This document shows, piece by piece, positions 25,980-32,896 of a stretch of DNA of 64,000 bases. Every line of letters starts with the position of its first letter. Position 1 is the first letter of the stretch. A program made the translations under genes and the position numbers. The notes under the pieces were generated by a model that saw only the letters and a program-made list of their open reading frames with translations, was not told where the DNA came from and did not search any database. This stretch comes from Pseudomonas borbori (lineage in GTDB: Bacteria; Pseudomonadota; Gammaproteobacteria; Pseudomonadales; Pseudomonadaceae), in the NCBI RefSeq assembly GCF_900115555.1, contig NZ_FOWX01000023.1, forward strand, positions 25,245 to 89,244, read 5' to 3'.

Positions 25980-26270
25980 TCAACCGCAGCTGATGCGCTG
26001 GATCAGCTCGGCTTCGTCGATCTCGATGTTCAGGCGCTGCGGGTTGTAGTCCATGGTCGCGGCATCGCCGGGCGCCAGCACGCGCACGCTTTTCGCCCCG
26101 GTCTGCTCGCGGGCCATCTCGACCCGTTCGGCCGTGGCCAGCTTGCCCAGCAGGCCCGGCACCGCCTCGGCCCTGCAGGTGGCGTCCGGCGCCGCGGGCT
26201 TATCGACCGAGCTGCAGGCGGCCAACAGGGCGAGCAGGGCGAGACTGGCGGGAATATGTCTGAACAGCAT
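25980..26270 (-). CDS. Lipoprotein with I78-type peptidase-inhibitor domain
   Basis: 96 residues. Lipoprotein signal peptide with lipobox LAAC (Cys19). The mature part ends in the I78 pattern: GAKSVRVLAPGDAATMDY, then NPQRLNIEID. Relatives inhibit serine proteases in the periplasm; the target here is unknown. It is a single small gene between the PhhR-like gene and an exporter on the same strand. Confidence 0.85.
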   Translation of the reverse strand: MLFRHIPASLALLALLAACSSVDKPAAPDATCRAEAVPGLLGKLATAERVEMAREQTGAKSVRVLAPGDAATMDYNPQRLNIEIDEAELIQRISCG

Positions 26271-26320
26271 GCGGTAGTCCTTCCATCGGGAGCGGGTTGC
26301 GGGTGTCGAGCCGGCGGTGC

Positions 26321-27232
26321 TTATCCATGTTTACGATAGGTCAGCAGGACGATACCGGCGACCACGATCGCCCCGCCGAACAGCTGCAGATGGCTCAGCG
26401 CCTGGCCGAGGATCAGCCAGCCGAGCAGCAGGGTCGCCACCGGCTCGACATTCATCACCGGCGCGTTGCGCATCATGTCCAGCCGCGGCATGCAGACGAA
26501 CAGCAGGGTAAAGCCCAAACCGTAGAGCAGTGCCAGCGTGCCCAGGGCGACCCAGCCGGCCTGCGCCGAAGGCGGCGCCACGCCGCCGGGCAGCAGTTCG
26601 CTGGCGCCGGCCAGCAAGGCGCTGAGGAACACCACCAGCATGGTCAGCAGGCTGCGCAGCGTGCCGCGCAGGGCCGCCAGCTTGTGCTCGGTGACCCACA
26701 GCGCACTGGCGAAGGCGCAGGCGGCGCACAGCGCCAGGCCGATGCCCAGCAGCCATTCGGGGCCGGCGCTGTCGCTGGCGCGCAAGCGTGCCGGCACGTC
26801 CAGGGCGAACAGCAAGCCGAGCAGGATCAGGCCCATCAGCCAGGCGCTGCGCCGTGTCGGTGGCGGGCCGCCGAGCGCCCAACTGAGCAGGGCGAGGATG
26901 ATCGGGAAGGTGTTGGCCGCGAGCAGGGCCAGGGCCACCGGAATGCGCGCCACCGCCGAATACAGGCAGAGGCTCTGGATGGCGATCAGCAGGCCCAGCA
27001 GCAATTGCCAGCGCCAGGTCCCCGGAGGCAGGCGCAGCGGTTGCCGTTGCCAGGCGAGGAGGGCGGCGAGCACCAGCAGGGTCACCCCGGAGCGGCAGAG
27101 GATCGCCAGCAGCACCCCGGCATCGTGGTCGAAGGCGATGCGCGCGGCGATATGGTTACCGGCGAAGGCGCAGGCGAGAAAGGCCAGCAACAGGACGGCG
27201 AGGTGGCGGGGGAACAACGCGGGGGCAGACAT
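26321..27232 (-). CDS. EamA/DMT-superfamily transporter
   Basis: 303 residues with about ten hydrophobic helices arranged as two EamA repeats (about 5-135 and 150-290). Inner-membrane transporter of the drug/metabolite superfamily, many of which export amino acids or metabolites. The substrate cannot be told. The start MSAPALFPRHLAVLLLAFLA leads straight into helix 1. It lies 50 bases upstream of the I78 lipoprotein gene. Confidence 0.88.
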   Translation of the reverse strand: MSAPALFPRHLAVLLLAFLACAFAGNHIAARIAFDHDAGVLLAILCRSGVTLLVLAALLAWQRQPLRLPPGTWRWQLLLGLLIAIQSLCLYSAVARIPVALALLAANTFPIILALLSWALGGPPPTRRSAWLMGLILLGLLFALDVPARLRASDSAGPEWLLGIGLALCAACAFASALWVTEHKLAALRGTLRSLLTMLVVFLSALLAGASELLPGGVAPPSAQAGWVALGTLALLYGLGFTLLFVCMPRLDMMRNAPVMNVEPVATLLLGWLILGQALSHLQLFGGAIVVAGIVLLTYRKHG

Positions 27233-27625
27233 GGCGCGCAGGCACTTCCTTGGCAGGGGGCAGCGGATAACCGCCAGCCGGTGAAGCCTACCCTATCGAG
27301 TGGCCGCCGAGCAGCCCGGCTTTGCTCCCAGGCGACAGTCCGCGAGCAGGCTGAGCTGCTGCGCAGAAGCCGGGATAGGTCATTTCCCGCGCTCTTTCTC
27401 GTTGCATAGCGCGACTATTCGCGGGCCGGCCTTGCGCCTCAAAATCGCGCGAACACCGCCTCAAGTCGAAGAGTCCGGGTGCCAAGATCCGCAGGCTGCC
27501 AGGCTGCTGAATCGGGTTCTCGCTCGAAACCCTCGCACGGAGGGCTGATTCGCCACAGCCTGCTAGGCTCAATGGGTCAGCCATATTCCGGTCTGGGGGG
27601 GCCGTTTCCCACAGGAGGACTGCAC
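27233..27625. other. Intergenic region, no gene recognised
   Basis: Between divergent genes (EamA transporter leftward, lectin-like gene rightward). Apart from the AGGAGG ribosome binding site at 27612-27618 for the right-hand gene, I see no palindrome, RNA or coding frame that can be defended. Confidence 0.4.
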
Positions 27626-28285
27626 ATGCACACGCTGACTCTCTCCCTCGCCCTGCCCACGGCGCTGCTGGCCCTGACCTGCAGTTTCGCCAGCCAGGCC
27701 GAGCAAGCCGACATGACCTTCTTCATCACCAGCCAGGGCTCGGGCCAGGGCGCCAACTTCGGCGGCCTGGCCGGTGCCGACGCGCATTGCCAGAAGCTCG
27801 CCGGCGCCGCCGGGGCCGGCCAGCGTACCTGGCGCGCCTACCTCAGCACCAGCGCCAGCGACGGGACTGCGGCGGTCAACGCCCGCGACCGTATCGGCCC
27901 GGGACCCTGGCAGAACGCCAAGGGCGTGGTCATCGCCCAGACGGTCGCGCAGTTGCACGGCGACAACCAGTTGAACAAGGACACCGCCCTGGATGAGCAG
28001 GGGGCGCCGATCAAGGGGCGTGGCGACACGCCGAACATGCACGACATCCTCACCGGCTCCCAGGCCGACGGCACGGCGTTCGCCGCGGGCGAGGACCACA
28101 CCTGCGGCAACTGGACCAGCAGCGGCGAAGGCGCCGCCCAGGTCGGCCACCACGACCGCATGGGCCTGCGCGACGATGCGCCGTCGCGCTCGTGGAACTC
28201 CTCGCACCCCTCGCGCGGCTGCAGCGACGAAGCGCTGAAGGGCACCGGCGGGGCGGGGCTGCTGTACTGCTTCGCCGCGGACTGA
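27626..28285 (+). CDS. Exported lectin-like (C-type lectin fold) protein
   Basis: 219 residues with an N-terminal signal peptide (MHTLTLSLALPTALLALTCS, cleavage after ASQA). The mature domain has the pattern of bacterial C-type-lectin/endostatin-like proteins: MTFFITSQGSGQGANFGGL, GADAHCQKLA, RTWRAYLSTSAS, ARDRIGPGPW, then CGNWTSSGEG and LLYCFAAD. Four Cys (in HCQK, TCGN, GCSD, YCFA) could make two disulfides in the periplasm or outside. Start chosen for AGGAGG at 27612-27618. Ligand unknown. Confidence 0.75.
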   Translation: MHTLTLSLALPTALLALTCSFASQAEQADMTFFITSQGSGQGANFGGLAGADAHCQKLAGAAGAGQRTWRAYLSTSASDGTAAVNARDRIGPGPWQNAKGVVIAQTVAQLHGDNQLNKDTALDEQGAPIKGRGDTPNMHDILTGSQADGTAFAAGEDHTCGNWTSSGEGAAQVGHHDRMGLRDDAPSRSWNSSHPSRGCSDEALKGTGGAGLLYCFAAD

Positions 28286-28514
28286 GCGGGCAAACCGGCA
28301 ACCAGCGGCAGATTCGTGACGGGGTGGCCCGCCACGGATCTGCTGGGCTCAGAGAACAAAGAGCGCTGAGGGGATCTTGAAAGCGGGTGAATGAGCTGCT
28401 ATCCGAAACCCTGATTGGCTCTCGGCGAGAGCCGCATATCATGGCGGGCGACTATCGGCCAAATGCGGACGGCCAATCTGGTCAGTCAATCCATTTTCTT
28501 TTCGCCGAATGAGC

Positions 28515-28549
28515 CAACGGGATTGCCGTTGTTGCTGGCAATCCCGTTG
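28515..28549. repeat. Perfect 13-bp stem-loop between convergent genes
   Basis: CAACGGGATTGCC (28515-28527) and GGCAATCCCGTTG (28537-28549) with a 9-base loop. No T-run follows on either strand, so it is not a standard intrinsic terminator, though it sits where one is needed. The rest of 28286-28605 shows nothing recognisable. Confidence 0.6.
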
Positions 28550-28605
28550 CTGTTTCAGCGCGACCGCAATCCCCAAAACCGGACGGCCCATAGTGTTGCG
28601 TGCCT

Positions 28606-29811
28606 TCAGGCCACCACTGGAATTAGTGGATCGGCCGCAGCCAGAGCTATTTCGCGATCAGCCACTGGCGGATAGATCCACTGAGTATTGATCTGAGTTT
28701 TCAGCTCTTTGCCTTCTTTACCCGTAAGCACCACTTTACGCTCCCAACCTTCAGTGAAGACCGCCCCCCAACTGCCCAGGTCCAGGCAGGTGACGTACTT
28801 GGGCTGGCTATAGGCAATCGGCGCGACACCGAGCAGATCCGCAGCGGCGTTGTTGCCGGCCGAGCGGCCCAGGGCTATGGCGTGCTGGCAAGTCATCAGG
28901 GCGTGATTGCCTTGATCGTCCACGGCGGCATAGGCGGTGTCGCCGCTGGCGTAGATGGCATCCTGGCCGAGTACCTTGAGGTTGCGGTCCACGTGCAGAC
29001 GGCCATGCGCGTCGCGCTCGCCGTTGATTTTCTGGGTCAGTGGCGAGGCTTTCACGCCCACGGCAAAGATCACCGTGCTGGCGGCGATGCGCTCACCGTT
29101 GCCAAGCTGTACGCCGTGTTCATCGACCTTGGACACCGGGCTGCCGAGCCGCCAGGTGACGCCCAGGCTGGCGCTGGCCTCGGCGACAATCCCGGCAATT
29201 GCCTCGCCCATGGCCGCGCCAACTTGCTTGGCCATATCCACCACGATCACACGAATATCCGTCTGCTCACCAAGGATGGCGCGCAGACGTGCCGGCATTT
29301 CGGTAGCGGTTTCGATACCGGTAAAACCGCCACCGACCACCACCACGGTGTTGCGCGCCGCGCTCTCCGGCTGCTGGGCCAGGCTCTGCAGATGGGCTTC
29401 GAGTTTCTGCGCCGACTCCAGGCTGTCGACATCGAAGGTAAAGCGTTCGATACCTTCCAGCGGTGGACGTGCCACCAGGCTGCCGGAAGCGAGGATCAGG
29501 CGGTCATAGTTCAGCTCGGCCTCGGCCCCCGACGCGTCGCGGTAGCTGACGCGCTTGCTCGCGGCATCAATCTGCGTGGCGCTGCCCTGGACGAAGAGCA
29601 CACCCACGGCCTCGAACAGCGGGCCGAGCGGAGCGACAGTGCTGGCCAGATCGGTTTCATAAAAGCGTGGGCGCACGCGCAGTTCCGCCTGGGGCGCAAG
29701 CAGGGTTACGTTGACGTCCAGGCGCTGCTGTTGATCGAGCAGGCGCACGGCGCTGAGTGCACTCCACATGCCGGCAAAGCCGGCACCGATGATCAGGATT
29801 TGCTGTTTCAT
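28606..29811 (-). CDS. NADH dehydrogenase-like FAD oxidoreductase (NDH-2 family)
   Basis: 401 residues. FAD motif IIGAGFAGMWSA at the N-terminus, NAD motif VVVVGGGFTGIETATEM in the middle, and C-terminal FAD site IYASGDTAYAA. Architecture matches type II NADH dehydrogenases and related pyridine-nucleotide disulfide reductases lacking a redox Cys pair. It may reduce quinones; the physiological acceptor is not evident. It is divergent from a MocR-type regulator across 124 bases, which suggests that the regulator controls it. Confidence 0.85.
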   Translation of the reverse strand: MKQQILIIGAGFAGMWSALSAVRLLDQQQRLDVNVTLLAPQAELRVRPRFYETDLASTVAPLGPLFEAVGVLFVQGSATQIDAASKRVSYRDASGAEAELNYDRLILASGSLVARPPLEGIERFTFDVDSLESAQKLEAHLQSLAQQPESAARNTVVVVGGGFTGIETATEMPARLRAILGEQTDIRVIVVDMAKQVGAAMGEAIAGIVAEASASLGVTWRLGSPVSKVDEHGVQLGNGERIAASTVIFAVGVKASPLTQKINGERDAHGRLHVDRNLKVLGQDAIYASGDTAYAAVDDQGNHALMTCQHAIALGRSAGNNAAADLLGVAPIAYSQPKYVTCLDLGSWGAVFTEGWERKVVLTGKEGKELKTQINTQWIYPPVADREIALAAADPLIPVVA

Positions 29812-29878
29812 ATTGGTAGGTTCCCGTGCTGAAGAGAAAGGCTGTTGGCTGACGACGGGAGTGATTCTGCATTTGGCT

Positions 29879-29898
29879 TGGATCAGGGTATTGATCCA
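29879..29898. promoter_or_regulatory. Inverted repeat in the oxidoreductase/MocR divergent promoter
   Basis: TGGATCA (29879-29885) and TGATCCA (29892-29898) are perfect inverted repeats six bases apart, midway between the two start codons. Candidate operator. Confidence 0.5.
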
Positions 29899-29935
29899 TT
29901 CTTGCTGGAACTAACTAGTCCACTTTGGAGCGATC

Positions 29936-31432
29936 ATGCCCCCTCGTAAATCGCCGCCACAGGTGGTCCTCCTGCCATTGGGCCAGCCCGAACCAGGCGT
30001 AAGCCTGCAGCGCTGGCTGTACGAGGCGCTGCGTAGCGCCATTCTCGGCGGGCGCCTACCGGCGGGCAGTAAGCTTCCCAGCACGCGGGCGCTGGCCGAG
30101 CACTACAAGCTGGCGCGGGGGACTGCTCAGGCGGCCTATCAGCAGTTGCTTTCCGAGGGTTATCTGGACGCGCAGACCGGCAGCGGCACGCGCGTGTGCG
30201 CAGTGCTGCCTGATGCCACACTCAACGCCGGTTATGTACGACGTAAGGTGGTGGCCCAGGTGGACACGCCGCGCACGCCGCCGGCAACGCCCTGGATCGA
30301 ACGCCTGGACGCGATTACTCCAATATTTGCACGGCGCCCGATGGTGCTTGGGCTGCGCCCGTTCTTTCCGCACCGTGGCGACACCCAGGCCTTTCCGGTC
30401 GACCTGTGGCGCAAGCTGCATATCCAGCAGTTGCGTGCCTCACGGCTGTCAATCCTGCTCGACTCCGACCCCGGCGGCTTGCCGGTTCTGCGCGAAGCCA
30501 TCGCCGGTTACCTGGCTATCGCACGGGGTGTACAGGTACCTGCTGAACGCATCCTGGTGCTCAATAGCGTGCAGCAGGGGCTCGACCTATGTCTGCGTCT
30601 GCTGGTGCCGGGTGAGTCCCAGGTGTGGATGGAAGACCCCGGCTATCCGGGGGCGCGTCAGTTGATCGATGTGTCGGGCGTGCAGCGGGTGGATGTACCG
30701 GTCGACGCCTTCGGCATTCAGGTGGAAGAAGGCGTGCGCCTGGCCCCCAACGCTAGGTTGGCTTACATCACTCCCTCGCGTCAGGCCCCATTGGGCGGCG
30801 AGTTGTCACCGGCACGCCGGCTCGCGCTATTGCAGTGGGCGGCGCAGCACGGCAGTTACATCTTCGAGGACGATTACGACAGCGAGTACCGCTTTGTCGC
30901 TAAACCCATTCCGGCACTGCGCTCTATGCCGGCAGCGGAGCAGTCAGTGATTTTGGCCGGCACTTTCAGCAAGTTGCTGTTTCCCTCAATCCGTCTGGCA
31001 TACCTAGTATTGCCGGCGCATCTGCTGGAGAGCTTCACCCGTGCGGCTGCGCTGATGTCGCGCCACGCCAACAGCCTGTCGCAGGCAGTGCTGGCCGACT
31101 TTATCGATGAAGGACATTTTGATCGCCACGTGCGGCGTATGCGCAAACTCTACGCTGCACGCGCCGAGGCGTTCTCCGAAGCGGCCCAGCGTCATTGGCA
31201 GGGACTTATCGAGGTGCCCGAAATCCGTGCGGGGATGGATATTGCCTGCAACCTGCTAGAGGTGAGCGAGCAGGATGCCTTCGCGCGCTTGCAGGCAGCG
31301 GGCATCGATGTATTGCCGCTGGCGAGCTATTGCGTAAAGGCTCGTGCGGCAGGGCTGGTAATGGGGTTTGCGCCCTACGATGAGCGCGCCGTTGAGGATG
31401 CTGCCAAGGCTGTTGCTGTGGCACTGAGGTGA
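29936..31432 (+). CDS. MocR/PdxR-type regulator (GntR HTH fused to aminotransferase domain)
   Basis: 498 residues. GntR winged helix (about 22-90: LRSAILGGRLPAGSKLPSTR, LARGTAQAAYQQL) joined to a fold-type I aminotransferase-like domain (about 130-495) that keeps the PLP lysine region (LAGTFSKLLFPSIRLAY) and YDSEYRF. MocR proteins bind PLP, usually with an amino acid or related amine, to control a neighbouring gene. TTTGGAG precedes ATG 29936. The divergent oxidoreductase is the obvious target. Effector unknown. Confidence 0.92.
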   Translation: MPPRKSPPQVVLLPLGQPEPGVSLQRWLYEALRSAILGGRLPAGSKLPSTRALAEHYKLARGTAQAAYQQLLSEGYLDAQTGSGTRVCAVLPDATLNAGYVRRKVVAQVDTPRTPPATPWIERLDAITPIFARRPMVLGLRPFFPHRGDTQAFPVDLWRKLHIQQLRASRLSILLDSDPGGLPVLREAIAGYLAIARGVQVPAERILVLNSVQQGLDLCLRLLVPGESQVWMEDPGYPGARQLIDVSGVQRVDVPVDAFGIQVEEGVRLAPNARLAYITPSRQAPLGGELSPARRLALLQWAAQHGSYIFEDDYDSEYRFVAKPIPALRSMPAAEQSVILAGTFSKLLFPSIRLAYLVLPAHLLESFTRAAALMSRHANSLSQAVLADFIDEGHFDRHVRRMRKLYAARAEAFSEAAQRHWQGLIEVPEIRAGMDIACNLLEVSEQDAFARLQAAGIDVLPLASYCVKARAAGLVMGFAPYDERAVEDAAKAVAVALR

Positions 31433-31984
31433 TAAGGCTTAATGGTTCTATCGCTTCAACTACGTACTGCTACTGCGCGAATGCGAGTGACTGGAGCCGA
31501 CGCAGAGTGGCAGTGACGATAGGCAGAAATCGGCCAATCGCAGAAGCGGGTGGACAAGTAAACGTTCGGCGTTGTCCACCCTACACAGCCGTCAAATTCA
31601 CGTAGGGTGGGAAAAACCGCGGAGCGTTTTCCACCTGTGTCTTATTCAGGCTACCTGGCTGGCCGATCACAACCGGCAGCAGTCGGCCTGGAGCAGGCGG
31701 TGACGACAGGCAGAAAACGGCCAATAGCTGCCATTTAAAGCAGCGCTACCGGTACAAGTTCGCTAAAGATCATGAAATAACAGGCCAGCCATCTCCGCTG
31801 CAAGCAGTTGCCTGCGTGGTGTGAGGTATATTCGAAACTGCTCACCGAGTCTCATGTTGCTGCACTACGGCAAAAAAGACGCGTCACGATCTGGCGTTTC
31901 TCAACGTGATCATCCGCGAAGCGGCTGGTGCATTCTCAGGATCGCGAGTCACACTTGGGCATGGCCTCGCGTCCATTTTGCGGA
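31433..31984. other. Noncoding flank of the AT-rich island with degenerate repeats
   Basis: Two diverged copies of GTGACGA.AGGCAGAAA.CGGCCAAT lie at about 31515-31545 and 31697-31727, and a related string lies at about 35340-35372 on the other side of the island. GTTGTCCACCCTAC and GTAGGGTGG form an inverted pair at about 31573-31610. No convincing gene is present; short frames here lack start signals. Confidence 0.45.
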
Positions 31985-32896
31985 TCAGGCTTCAGCTCTA
32001 GTTCTCCCAAACTGCTCTAAGCCAGAATCTTCAAGAATGCGCAAAATACGCTGTGGTGTTATATCGAGGATTGCAGTGTTACCTGCATATAGATAATTGC
32101 CGATATAAATTATGTTGTCAGCATTGATTGGAAGCTCGACCTTGTTCTTAATTATTCGGCTCAAGAAGCTTTCCCGATTGATCCGAAAGATCTTTTTGCC
32201 TGTTTCAGGATAGAGCTTTAACTTATCTACAACCTCTTTGCTGAGGTCACTTTCAGACCTCAATCGAAACTTAGTACGAACCATTTGACTCCATTCGCCA
32301 GCTTTATAATGACGATAGGCTAAGGTTTCAAATAGCTTCATCATTCCCCAGTCGGAGGTCTCAAGAGTTGCGAAGATGCCATTAAGCGCACGCCCTAAAT
32401 CTGAATACCCTGACCAGTCGTCTTGACACTTGTACCTCAAATCATGCTCGACTTCGTGCCATCCTTCAGAAAGAACCGTTCGAATTTGAACTTCAAACGT
32501 ATCGTCCAGCACGTCATAAGAATCCAGGAGCGTACTATTCTCGGAAATCTCAGGAGGAAGCTTAAATATCAGATTACAACGGTTCGCGGTAAAGACCGAA
32601 CCATTGGGAGTATCGATGGTGGAGGAGTGCTCGTCGTAGTTAAACGAATTTTTCAAAACATCCATAGCTACGGCCTGATCGTCAGGAAAATACAACGCTA
32701 CTCGCACGCCGAAAGCGTCTTGGATCTTCTTGCCCGTAGGGGTGTATTTTCCAGCCGATTTGTTGATTTTCTTCTCTATGGATTCAACACTTTTAGCTCT
32801 CGAAAATACTCGGCAAAGCAATCCGATTTTATCAAGCTCGGACTGGATTAAGTGCTGGAGATTGTTGGCAATCAATTTATCAGGAGAAACGGACAT
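31985..32896 (-). CDS. RelA/SpoT-fold protein, putative effector of a NACHT-linked system
   Basis: 303 residues. The synthetase-like domain covers about 25-160: RAKSVESIEKKI matches the substrate-binding basic segment, IQDAFGVRVALYFPDD carries the metal-binding Asp (about 60), and FEVQIRTVLSEGWHEVEHDL carries the catalytic Glu (about 135) and the E-H pair. The usual Y-x-S-x-H G-loop is not recognisable; the region reads NGSVFTANRCNLIF. No HD hydrolase, TGS or ACT domain is present, so it is a short synthetase-like protein. A C-terminal part (about 165-303) is unidentified. Family members make (p)ppGpp or (p)ppApp, or pyrophosphorylate tRNA as toxins. Its ATG overlaps the NTPase stop (TAATG). 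Base composition is clearly more AT-rich than neighbours, indicating transfer. Confidence 0.8.
   Translation of the reverse strand: MSVSPDKLIANNLQHLIQSELDKIGLLCRVFSRAKSVESIEKKINKSAGKYTPTGKKIQDAFGVRVALYFPDDQAVAMDVLKNSFNYDEHSSTIDTPNGSVFTANRCNLIFKLPPEISENSTLLDSYDVLDDTFEVQIRTVLSEGWHEVEHDLRYKCQDDWSGYSDLGRALNGIFATLETSDWGMMKLFETLAYRHYKAGEWSQMVRTKFRLRSESDLSKEVVDKLKLYPETGKKIFRINRESFLSRIIKNKVELPINADNIIYIGNYLYAGNTAILDITPQRILRILEDSGLEQFGRTRAEA

Noticed and set aside
31821..32096. 91-codon plus-strand frame overlapping the RelA/SpoT gene end
   Set aside because: Overlaps the opposing gene and has no coding signature.
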